Part shown: positions 1 through 7,844 of the stretch, one piece after another
Layout of the letters: each line of letters opens with the position of its first letter
Numbering within the stretch: the stretch's first letter is position 1
Source of the DNA: Oscillatoria princeps RMCB-10
GTDB lineage: Bacteria > Cyanobacteriota > Cyanobacteriia > Cyanobacteriales > Oscillatoriaceae
Length of the DNA stretch: 64,000 bases
Direction of reading: 5' to 3'
NCBI GenBank assembly: GCA_019359235.1
Contig: JAHHHT010000009.1
Coordinates: 241,177 to 305,176, forward strand
Position numbers and translations under genes: made by a program
Notes under the pieces: model-generated
The model's input: only the letters and a program-made list of their open reading frames with translations
Told to the model about the DNA's origin: nothing
Database searches by the model: none

Positions 1-401
1 CGCTGCCCATTCCCGCTCCGCCGCCCATTCCCGCACCGCCGCCGGCAGCTGATGAGAAGCCCCGTGAAGTCTCTCCGTCGCCCATTTCCACTCCGCCGGC
101 GGCACCGGCCCAAAAGCCCGCCGGCACAGGTCAAGAGCCTCGAATGGTGGTGTTGGGCAATTCTGAGTTTGCCACGGATGGCATATTTGAGCAACAGTTA
201 AATGGCGATGTTTTCCTCAATTCCGTCAGCTGGTTGAGCAAGCTGGAGGGGCAAACCCTTTCCATCCGCCCCAAACAAGCAACTGACCGGCGCATCAACA
301 TGACACGGGAGCAAGCCCTCCTGTTGAGTTTGATGGCTGTGGGGATTTTGCCCGCTCTCGGGTTGGGGTCAGCAGGGACTCTCTGGTGGAGCCGGCGCTA
401 A
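1..401 (+). CDS. GldG-like ABC transporter auxiliary protein, C-terminal part (5' end outside window)
   Basis: The reading frame is open from the first base and ends at a TAA at 399-401, so the gene starts upstream. The visible part has a Pro/Ala-rich linker (repeated PIPAPP-like stretches, about the first 45 codons), then a globular tail with a VVLGNSEFATDG segment, a short basic region and one C-terminal membrane helix (about LLLSLMAVGILPALGLGSAG) ending in WWSRR. This is the layout of the C-terminus of GldG-type auxiliary subunits of gliding/ABC-2 export systems. The next plus-strand gene is a DUF4340 protein, which commonly accompanies this family. The assignment rests on tail architecture plus neighbour, because the diagnostic N-terminal domain is not in the window. 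Confidence 0.75.
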   Translation, partial: LPIPAPPPIPAPPPAADEKPREVSPSPISTPPAAPAQKPAGTGQEPRMVVLGNSEFATDGIFEQQLNGDVFLNSVSWLSKLEGQTLSIRPKQATDRRINMTREQALLLSLMAVGILPALGLGSAGTLWWSRR

Positions 402-1021
402 GATAAGGGCGCAGGGAGTGGGAGCAAGTAAGTCAATACACTCTGCGTTCCACCCCGCGCTCGCACAACCCCACCTTCCACCCCACGGGGGACAGCGCTC
501 AGCCTCTGAGCTTTCTGGTTAAGTTTAGTTATGTCCATCTACTTAATAGCGATTGGGGAGAGCGCGATTAGCTATAAGCTGATTGACAGTTGTGATCCGC
601 TGTGGTATGAAATGTCTCAGGCGCTCGCGCCCGCTCTCCTACCCCTGTAAGAGCGGGTTTACCCGACATATAACAGATTCCAACGAGCGTGAGGTGCAGA
701 TATTGATAGCGAAGCCGGACGCGACAGCGTCTTTCCCCCCTTGCCGGGGCGGTCTCCTTGTGCCGCACCGCCCCTACAAAGTGGGGGACAGAAGGGGAAG
801 AAGTTCGCGCTTGGTAGGGGCAGGCCCCCGTGCCTGCCCCTTGGGGGGAAGGACGCGCAGCGCTTAGGAACTGCACTCCGAGCGCGTGAAAACTGCTATA
901 TCTGCCGGTAGCAAAGCATATCTATAAACCCGCTCCTACAATTCTTAAAAAACTCTCTAGAGCCCGCCAGAGGCGCTCTACAGAACTCAAAACTTATTCC
1001 TCAATAATCTCATTCCTCACC
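402..1021. other. intergenic region with hairpin repeats
   Basis: A 620-bp gap between two genes that are normally adjacent. No convincing gene. It holds G/C-rich hairpins: a perfect stem AGGGGCAGGC/GCCTGCCCCT at 816-841 with a 6-nt loop, and a looser GGGGCGG...CCGCCCC dyad at about 735-775. Related hairpins recur at about 2025-2050, 12010-12045 and 18898-18927, so this gap was probably widened by dispersed repeats. Confidence 0.6.
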
Positions 1022-1888
1022 ATGAAGTTGCAGCGGTCTACTTTAATTTTGATGCTTTTGGCGTCGCTCGCAGGTGGGTTTGTTTACGTTTATGAGATTC
1101 AGGGCGCTCCTCAGCGGGAAGCTGCAAAGGCAAAGCAGCAGCAAATCTTTTCCTTTAAGGAAGAGGACGTGCAATCTCTGACGGTGAAAACCCAGAAACA
1201 AATGCTGGCGTTTGAGAGGGGCAGTCAGGAGAAGCAGCAAACGCCGGGGGAACTCCGCTGGCTCCTAAAGATCCTCAATCCGGCACTGGCAAAACAGCCG
1301 GCAACCTGCACAGCACAAGCCACTGGGCAGACTGCAGCAACCTGCCAGATCCCGCCACCGCCACCGCCGCCACCCTCCGCCACCGCGAAACCGCAAGCAA
1401 AACCGGCAGCTTCCCCGAACCCGGCAGAAAAACAGGCCAAGGGTTCCGACACTCCAGGAGTTCCGGCTAGTGACGCACCGGTGGCATTTTTGCTGAATCT
1501 GCTCACCACCGGCAAAAGCGACCGCACGCTGGTGATGACTGACCCCGCCAAGCAGCGCAAAGAATACGGTTTGGATGAGCCGGTGGCAACGGTGGAAGTG
1601 AAGCTGAAGAATCAGCAAAGCCATCGCTTGATTTTGGGCAAGCCTGATTTTAACGGCACTTTTTTGTACGCTCAATCTGACCCGCCGCCGGACAAATCTG
1701 AGAATATCGAGGTGCTTTTAGTCTCTCCGGACTTTCAAAATGCTGTCAATCGCCCCCTGTCTGAATGGAAAAGCTCCCAGAAGGATTCTAAGCCGTCTGA
1801 GAGCACTTCTAAGGACAAGAACTCTAAGACCACTCCTAAGGGAACTGGGGGGAGTCCGGACAAATCCGCTCCTAAAGCTCCCAAGTAG
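1022..1888 (+). CDS. DUF4340 domain-containing protein
   Basis: A 288-residue protein with an N-terminal membrane anchor (STLILMLLASLAGGFVYVYE), then the DUF4340 pattern: a short strand-rich region (FSFKEEDVQSLTVKTQ), a DPAKQRKEYGLDEPVATVEV core and a RLILGKPDFNGTFLYA segment. A Pro/Ala-rich stretch containing eight consecutive prolines interrupts the middle (about residues 95-150), and the C-terminal 50 residues are Lys/Ser-rich and probably disordered. DUF4340 proteins are usually encoded beside GldG-type ABC auxiliary genes, as here. They are thought to act at the cell envelope, but the exact role is unknown. The low-complexity segments make this version longer than the core family. Confidence 0.85.
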   Translation: MKLQRSTLILMLLASLAGGFVYVYEIQGAPQREAAKAKQQQIFSFKEEDVQSLTVKTQKQMLAFERGSQEKQQTPGELRWLLKILNPALAKQPATCTAQATGQTAATCQIPPPPPPPPSATAKPQAKPAASPNPAEKQAKGSDTPGVPASDAPVAFLLNLLTTGKSDRTLVMTDPAKQRKEYGLDEPVATVEVKLKNQQSHRLILGKPDFNGTFLYAQSDPPPDKSENIEVLLVSPDFQNAVNRPLSEWKSSQKDSKPSESTSKDKNSKTTPKGTGGSPDKSAPKAPK

Positions 1889-1980
1889 CGATTGCGGAAC
1901 CTAAGCGAAGCCAAACCGGCTTTCCGATTTGCAGAAAGCCGGCAGCCTAAAGACTGCGGTACTCTGTTAAATAGTGCTTC

Positions 1981-2094
1981 TAGCTTTTCTCAGTTGGATT
2001 AACTACTGCCGGGAAACCCGGAAGGGGGCGGTCGTGCCGCACCGCCCTTACTAAACCGGGTTTCTCAGTACCTCACAAAGGATGAGAAACGCTA
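1981..2094. repeat. family-A miniature inverted-repeat element, copy 1
   Basis: The left end TAGCTTTTCTCAGTTGGAT and right end GATGAGAAACGCTA match the ends of the copies at 36669-36766 and 50437-50534, whose ends read TAGCGGTTTTCA/TGAAAACCGCTA. The interior carries split AAACCCGG/CCGGGTTTCTCAGTACCTCA modules with an inserted GGGCGG hairpin. A degenerate copy. Confidence 0.6.
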
Positions 2095-2215
2095 TATAAA
2101 GAAAAAGTGAAGGAGCCAGAAACCGAGTTGAGTTGTGGGCCATTACATCTCAGTTTACCCAGCAAAAGAAACCCGGTTTCTCAACTCCTGCCGGCCTTAA
2201 CAATTACTTTATAAA
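2095..2215. repeat. family-B miniature inverted-repeat element, copy 1
   Basis: Begins ATAAAGAAAAAGTGAAGG and ends TTAACAATTACTTTATAAA, the same ends as the copy at 53719-53846. The terminal inverted repeat is TTTATAAAG. It contains an AGAAACCCGGTTTCT palindrome near the right side. It has inserted directly against the right end of the family-A copy. Confidence 0.7.
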
Positions 2216-2757
2216 CTCCGTGTCGTGCCGGTGAGGAGATGGGTGGGCGAAGCGCTGCCAATCCAAACGCCACCGCATCCTTTTCCTTTCTTTTGCCCGC
2301 TCGCCCTCGCACTCCTCCCCAACACCGGCAAGGGCGGCCAAGCACCCCCCCTTCCGCGAGCTGCTCCCCGACCGCCTGCTCCTTTTGCGTCCGGCGGATT
2401 AATTGCGAGCGGGATTCAGAGGGGTAGGGCGAGAGGGAAAGAACAGGAAAAAAGAATTAAAAGTAACTAACCGGAATTGCTGTGAGAGCAAAAAATCCAA
2501 TCCGATTGATTGCTTAGTTATTAAGCGGGCTGTCAAAATCTGAAACCCACTTGGCTGGCGGCTTTGACCGAGCCGTCGGATTTTAACCCCCGGAAAAACC
2601 CAATCTAAAATCTAAAATCTAAAATCGGCACGCCTCCCTTAGCCCTTGGGGGGTGCGCCGAACGGGTGAAATTGCTCTTGTACTTGAGCCGGCAAGGCGG
2701 TTATCTTGCAGGAAGAGGTTCCATATTCACTCGGGTGCCGAGACGCAGGAATGAGGG

Positions 2758-5700
2758 ATGGCTGCCAAGAATGTTGCAGGACGGTTACAAAAATTGATTG
2801 TTGCCTATTCAGCACTGGGGATTTTGGCCACCGGCACGCTCGTTGCTGTGGTGAGCGCAGTGCCGGTGTATCACCATCTCAAACAACACGAGGAGAGAAA
2901 TCTGCTGTTAGCCGTCAGAACTAAAACCCTGGCGGTTGAGGAATACCTGAGGCGAACCAAAGACATCGCCAAGCAGATCGCCAGCCGCACGGAACTCCGC
3001 AACTACCTGGAGGCGTACAGCCAAAAGAAGCTCAGCCTCAAGCAATTGGTGAATTTCAGCTTGCCCAGACTGAGAGACGCCCTCAAGCAGTCTGAGGAAT
3101 TGGCAGGGATTACCCGTCTCGATGTCTCTGGCAAACTGGCGGTGAGGGTGGGGGTGCCGGTGCCTCCCGAATTTTGGCCCGTCCCAGATGCCGGCTCCCA
3201 CGAGGCCAAGGTTTATGGCCCAGTGACTCTGGAAGGTGCCACCTATTTAGTCGTGGGTGTTCCGATTCTCTGTCAATCCTGTTTCCCGGATTCATCGTTT
3301 CAATCCCCTTTCCGAGATTCATCTATTGGCCAATCCAGGCGAGTGGGGACGGATATCGTTTTGTTCAAGCTCGACCACTTGCAGCAGATTCTAGCAGATG
3401 ACTCAGGTCTGGATCTCACCGGCGAAACGGTTCTCGGAACGGTGCTAACCGATCGGGTGCAGCTGTTTTTTCCTTTGAGAGAAAACAGGGGGCGCTCTGC
3501 CGCCGTGGGGCAGATGGCGGGCAGATGGTGGGGGATAAATTTGAAATCCAGTGGGGCTCAAATTTCCGCAGATGGGGCAGGGGGTGCGGCAAATCGTGGG
3601 GGCGCAACGCCAGCTGCAGCAGCAGAGCGAGTTCGATTCCCAACTGCCAATCCCCAACTGCCAATCCCCAACGCCCAATCCCTGATTCCCAAAACGTCTC
3701 TCCTGGGAATAGCCCTGCAAAAGGCTGTCGCTCAAAACACCGGCATCCTTTGGCCATCGGGTGCGGGCGCTGGCGCTGAGATTGTGGCCTACAGCCCGAT
3801 TCCAGACAGCGAATGGGGGCTCGCTGTCACAGTCGCTGACTCGGAGCTGTATGGACCGCTCTACCGCCAGATTGCTGCCACCGGCACTGCCATCGCTGTT
3901 TTGGTGTTGCTGGGCACCGGCGGCACGGCACTCCTGCTGCGCGCGGTTGCCGGCAAGGCCATCGTTCACACTGCGGAACTCGAGCAGATGGTTGAGCAAA
4001 AAACGGCATCTTTGGAAACCGAACAGCAGTGCAGGATATCGGTACAGGAGGCGCTCCGGGAGTGGGAAGAGCGCTATGCGATCGCCGCTGCCGGTGCCAA
4101 CGACGGGCTGTGGGATTGGAATCTAGAAACCAGCGAGGTTTATTTTTCGCCGCGCTGGAAAGCTACGCTCGGTTACGGCGAAAACGAAATCGGCACTCAC
4201 TCCTCGGAATGGTTTAACCGCGTGCATCCCGACGACGTGGAGCGGCTGAAGGCGGAGATCACAGTTCATTTCGCAGGGCTGACCTCCCATTTGAGAAACG
4301 AACACCGCATCTGGCACAAAGACGGCACCTACCGCTGGGTGCTCTGTCGGGGAGTGGCAATTCGCAACACCGGCGACAAAGCCTATCGCATGGCGGGTTC
4401 TATGACTGACATCACGGCACACAAGGCGGCTGAGGAAGAGAATATCCGTCTAGCCGCTTTCCCCAGAAACGATCCCAATCCCGTTCTGGCATCAGACCGG
4501 CAGGGCAACCTGATTTACATCAACCCAGCCGCACTGCGGGTGCTGGCACAGCTGGGCGTCGAGCCGGCAGGGGGTTTTTTGCCGGCAAACCACCCCAAAC
4601 TCGTGCGCCGCTGTCTGGAAACCGGACAGGGCGAGCGCCAGATCGAGGCCACTGTGGGCAGCCGCGTCTTTTCTTGGACTTATCACCCCATCCCCGCACT
4701 GGATGTCGTGCACATGTACGCCACTGATATCACCGAGCGCCTGTGGGCGGAAGAACAGTTGCTCCACGCCGCCTGGCATGACGGGCTCACCGGCACCCCC
4801 AACCGCAACAAATTTATCCACCAGCTTTCCCAGACCGTGGAGCGGGCCAAACAGCGGCAGGACGATCTGTTTGCCGTGCTGTTTTTGGATCTGGATCGCT
4901 TCAAAGTGGTCAATGACAGCCTCGGGCACAGCAAGGGCGATCAATTTCTGGTTGCGGTGGCGCGGCGACTGCAAGCGTGCTTGCGCCCCGGGGATCTGGT
5001 CGCCAGACTTGGGGGAGATGAGTTTACGATCCTGCTGTCAGCGATTAGCGAGATCGCCGACGCCACCGGCTTTGCTGAGCGCATCCAGCTGGAACTGATG
5101 CAGCCGGTCAATCTCAGCGGGCACGAAGTGTTCACCACCGCCAGCATTGGCATCGCCATCGGCGCGTACCGCCGAGCCCCCTCCCACAGCGAGCCGGTGG
5201 GCCACCCATACGAGCAACCCGAAGACATCCTCCGCGACGCCGACCTGGCCATGTATCGCGCCAAGGCCCTGGGAAAAGCCCGTCATGTGGTGTTCGACGC
5301 CGCCATGCACGAACGCGCCGTAGCGCTGTTGCAGTTAGAGAATGACTTGCGGCGAGCGATTCAAGAAAATTGTGAGGGCTCAATTTTGAACTCAGAATTG
5401 ACTGGGGGGAGTGCCACCGGGCGGGTGTTTCCAGGCGAGAGCCAGTCGGAGCGACTGAAGGTACAGCTGTTGCTTCACTACCAGCCGGTTGTGGCGCTGG
5501 ATACGGGGCGAATTGCGGGATTTGAGGCTCTGGCTCGCTGGCACCACCCAGAACGCGGTCTGATCTCACCGGCAGAGTTCATTCCAGTGGCAGAAGAAAC
5601 TGGAATGATTGTACCTCTGGGGGCGTGGGTGTTGCTGGAAGCGTGCCAGCAGCTGCGCCGGTGGCAGGAGCAATTTCCCGACCGGCAGGAACTGACCATG

Positions 5701-6198
5701 AGCGTCAATCTCTCTGGCAAACAGCTCTCCCAACCGGATCTGCTCCCGCAAATCGACGAAATTTTGCGGCATACCGGCATTTCTCCCGCTTATTTGAAGC
5801 TGGAGATCACCGAGAGCGTGCTGATGGAAAATGCCGCCGCTGCTGCTGAAGTGCTGGAGAAGCTGCGAGACCGGAATATTAATTTGTGCGTGGACGATTT
5901 CGGCACAGGCTACTCTTCTTTGAGCTATCTGCACCGCTTTCCTATCAATACGTTGAAGATTGACAGGTCGTTCGTCATTGAGATGGCTGGGGATGACGAG
6001 AATTCAGAAATTGTGCGAGCCATTGTGACGCTCGCTCACAACCTGGGCATGTATGTGGTGGCGGAAGGTGTGGAAACAGAGAAGCAGCTGGTGCAGCTCT
6101 GGGCGCTGCAATGCGAATACGGGCAGGGCTATTTTTTCTCCAAGCCCCTGCGAGCCGAGGATGCTGAAGCTTTGCTGGCTGACAATCCCCAGTGGTGA
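2758..6198 (+). CDS. membrane PAS-GGDEF-EAL protein (cyclic-di-GMP turnover)
   Basis: A 1146-residue signalling protein predicted to make and/or degrade cyclic di-GMP. The N-terminal helix (about 14-36) and a second helix (about 378-396) bracket an extracytoplasmic sensor region. A short coil follows, then two PAS domains (about 438-555 with WDWNLETSEVYFSPRW, and about 565-665). The GGDEF domain carries intact GGDEF at 752-756 and an inhibitory-site RPGD at 743-746, exactly five residues upstream. The EAL domain carries EAL at 923-925 (EALARWHHP), KLEITESVLM, VDDFGTGYSSLSYL and VVAEGVETE. The catalytic motifs of both enzymes are present, so a bifunctional protein is possible. The sensor insert contains a repeated Pro/Asn-rich stretch (about 295-325) that looks like an expansion. 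The ATG at 2758 follows a GAGG motif. Confidence 0.95.
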   Translation: MAAKNVAGRLQKLIVAYSALGILATGTLVAVVSAVPVYHHLKQHEERNLLLAVRTKTLAVEEYLRRTKDIAKQIASRTELRNYLEAYSQKKLSLKQLVNFSLPRLRDALKQSEELAGITRLDVSGKLAVRVGVPVPPEFWPVPDAGSHEAKVYGPVTLEGATYLVVGVPILCQSCFPDSSFQSPFRDSSIGQSRRVGTDIVLFKLDHLQQILADDSGLDLTGETVLGTVLTDRVQLFFPLRENRGRSAAVGQMAGRWWGINLKSSGAQISADGAGGAANRGGATPAAAAERVRFPTANPQLPIPNAQSLIPKTSLLGIALQKAVAQNTGILWPSGAGAGAEIVAYSPIPDSEWGLAVTVADSELYGPLYRQIAATGTAIAVLVLLGTGGTALLLRAVAGKAIVHTAELEQMVEQKTASLETEQQCRISVQEALREWEERYAIAAAGANDGLWDWNLETSEVYFSPRWKATLGYGENEIGTHSSEWFNRVHPDDVERLKAEITVHFAGLTSHLRNEHRIWHKDGTYRWVLCRGVAIRNTGDKAYRMAGSMTDITAHKAAEEENIRLAAFPRNDPNPVLASDRQGNLIYINPAALRVLAQLGVEPAGGFLPANHPKLVRRCLETGQGERQIEATVGSRVFSWTYHPIPALDVVHMYATDITERLWAEEQLLHAAWHDGLTGTPNRNKFIHQLSQTVERAKQRQDDLFAVLFLDLDRFKVVNDSLGHSKGDQFLVAVARRLQACLRPGDLVARLGGDEFTILLSAISEIADATGFAERIQLELMQPVNLSGHEVFTTASIGIAIGAYRRAPSHSEPVGHPYEQPEDILRDADLAMYRAKALGKARHVVFDAAMHERAVALLQLENDLRRAIQENCEGSILNSELTGGSATGRVFPGESQSERLKVQLLLHYQPVVALDTGRIAGFEALARWHHPERGLISPAEFIPVAEETGMIVPLGAWVLLEACQQLRRWQEQFPDRQELTMSVNLSGKQLSQPDLLPQIDEILRHTGISPAYLKLEITESVLMENAAAAAEVLEKLRDRNINLCVDDFGTGYSSLSYLHRFPINTLKIDRSFVIEMAGDDENSEIVRAIVTLAHNLGMYVVAEGVETEKQLVQLWALQCEYGQGYFFSKPLRAEDAEALLADNPQW

Positions 6199-6227
6199 GA
6201 TCCGATATCAACTGTGTTACAGCGGAA

Positions 6228-6264
6228 AAAAGGCAAAAGAAAGGTTCCTTTCTTTTTGCCTTTA
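6228..6264. terminator. hairpin terminator after the GGDEF-EAL gene
   Basis: An AAAGGCAAAAGAAAGG stem pairs with CCTTTCTTTTTGCCTTT across a 2-nt loop, starting 30 bases after the stop codon. The stem is about 16 bp and the run of T lies in its 3' arm. Position and shape suit transcription termination. Confidence 0.65.
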
Positions 6265-6731
6265 TATAGGCTAAGCTTTGCACGAATAGGTCGCTTTATA
6301 TCAATCCCGTTGGCATGGTTATCGCACCGGCATGTAGAACGCGCCCGCCCTTTTCCCCACACCGATGCAAGCGGACACGATATTACTCGCCGGTCGCCAA
6401 CCCATCACTGGCAGCTAACTTGAGCCGCCAGAGGCATTTGCAGTGCGATATTCACCCTGAAATCTTGCAGCTTTTCGGCTGTAGTCGCCCCCCGTCCACT
6501 CTGGCTGGCAATTAGAGCCAAAATCATCAGAAGCTAATCACTGTGAGAGCCTCGAAACTTTGTAGATGCGTCTATCGATGCTCTGTGCGTTGGAAATTAT
6601 CAGCCTTGCCAACCTGAGTGCCTCTTCCGCCACAAAGGAGATAACTGTATCTATTCAGGAGTGCAGTTTGTCAGAGTTTCCACTTCCTGATTTGGCATCC
6701 CAGCTCTTCTATCAAGACAAATCTGTCACAT

Positions 6732-6911
6732 TTAGTTTTTGCGACCCCCAGATGGCGGTTGGCCGTCGCCGGACTGGTTTACACTCGCATCTCCCTGCTC
6801 GGCATAGAGGAATCTATCCAGTTGAGCTGAGCGCTGATCAGCCTTCTGGAAATGGGCTACTAAACCAATCACTAATAGTCCCGAAAAAACAACAGAGATG
6901 TACTTTAGCAT
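6732..6911 (-). CDS. possible small membrane-anchored protein
   Basis: An ATG-started frame of 59 codons with an N-terminal hydrophobic segment (YISVVFSGLLVIGLVAHF) followed by a polar Gly/Ser/Gln-rich tail. It looks like a signal anchor or short membrane protein. No family is recognised and the ribosome-binding motif is weak (CAGG about 12 bases upstream). It sits alone in an otherwise gene-poor 1.6-kb gap. A chance frame cannot be excluded. Confidence 0.3.
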   Translation of the reverse strand: MLKYISVVFSGLLVIGLVAHFQKADQRSAQLDRFLYAEQGDASVNQSGDGQPPSGGRKN

Positions 6912-7136
6912 GGTAGATACCTGTATCAAAGGTTGCGTTTATTGATACGGGATCTCCCCTTTGCCATCAGGATAAAAAAAAACAGCCGGCGGCAAAAAAA
7001 TCACCAGCCGCCCGCGAAACCGGCACACCAGTATTTACACGGATAGTCTGGATGGCGACAAGCCACTAGAATGAGTCAAAATTGCATAAAAGCAGATTTT
7101 TCCGATTCAGAGCCGTTATTTGTGTTCCTGGCTCCC

Positions 7137-7634
7137 GATTGCAGATTACCAACAGTATGCAACCGGCACGTCGCCGGTGTGTTCCCTGGGAACGCACCCC
7201 CACCCTCTTGACAGCCAAGCCGTTATATGTATTGCGGGCTCCCGATTGCAGATTGCCAACAGTATGCGACCTGCACGTCGCCAGTAGGGTGTGTTCCCTG
7301 GGAACGCACCCTACCTGTGCGCTCCTCCCGATTGCAGATTGCCAACAGTATCCGACCGGCTTGTTGCCGGTAGGGTGTGTTCCCTAAGAGGGAACGCACC
7401 CCCATCATCTTGACAGCCGAGCAATTCTATGTATTCCTCGCCCAGATTGCAGATTGCCAACAGTATCCGACCGGCTCAAAGGGTGCGTTCCCCAACAGAG
7501 AGCGCACCCTACCTATCTACTTGTGGCGAGATTGCAGATTGCCAACAGTATACGACCGGCTCAAAGGGTGCGTTCCCTCTTGGGGAACGCACCTTACCTG
7601 TGCGCTCCCCCTGATTGCAGATTGCCAACAGTAT
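7137..7634. repeat. six-unit interspersed array: GCAGATTGCCAACAGTAT plus GGGTGCGTTCCC hairpin
   Basis: A 22-nt repeat with core GCAGATTGCCAACAGTAT occurs at 7137, 7244, 7330, 7445, 7530 and 7613 (periods 107, 86, 115, 85 and 83). Unit 1 differs at one base. After each of the first five copies comes a CCGGC-containing joint and an inverted repeat of the form GGGTGCGTTCCC...GGGAACGCACCC. Loops differ (T, TAAG, TCTT and others) while the stems are kept. In the fourth unit the stem is retained with GAG opposite TTC (G-U pairing). The connectors share sub-motifs (CTTGACAGCC, CTACCTGTGCGCTC), so they are not unique spacers. Confidence 0.85.
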
Positions 7635-7844
7635 GCAACCGGCACCCCCTGCAGCAGACTCGACAGCGCGTCTAACCTCTCACGGATTCGCCAACAGCAT
7701 CTTTCCAATCGCCAGGATCTATTGGCAGACTGTTTGAAATCCGCACCGGCGAAAATCGCTGTGCGCCGCGATTTCACCATCCGGGCTCTTGCTTTATGCC
7801 CTGCAATTCCCTGAGGCGGTTTTGCAAGCATTCAACCGGCTCAC

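Larger units (their letters stand above)
1889..2757. other. intergenic region with two abutting repeat elements
   Basis: No supported gene. A family-A element (1981-2094) is followed directly by a family-B element (2095-2215). Around 2602-2627 there is a short run of ATCTAAAAT units. The remainder shows nothing recognisable. The final 50 bases lead to a GAGG ribosome-binding motif just before the start at 2758. Confidence 0.5.
6199..7844. other. gene-poor region with repeat array
   Basis: Contains the terminator at 6228, one doubtful small frame (6732-6911) and the six-unit repeat array (7137-7634). Between 6265 and 6730 nothing is recognisable. From 7640 to 7844 there is no gene or clear repeat. 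Confidence 0.5.

Noticed and set aside
6566..6916. Plus-strand 116-codon frame
   Set aside because: Composition is like non-coding DNA, and the opposite strand has a slightly more protein-like small frame. Neither is well supported.
7137..7634. CRISPR array
   Set aside because: Repeats are regularly spaced only in part (83-115 bp), and the intervening sequences share motifs and hairpins, so they are not unique spacers. No cas genes are in the window.
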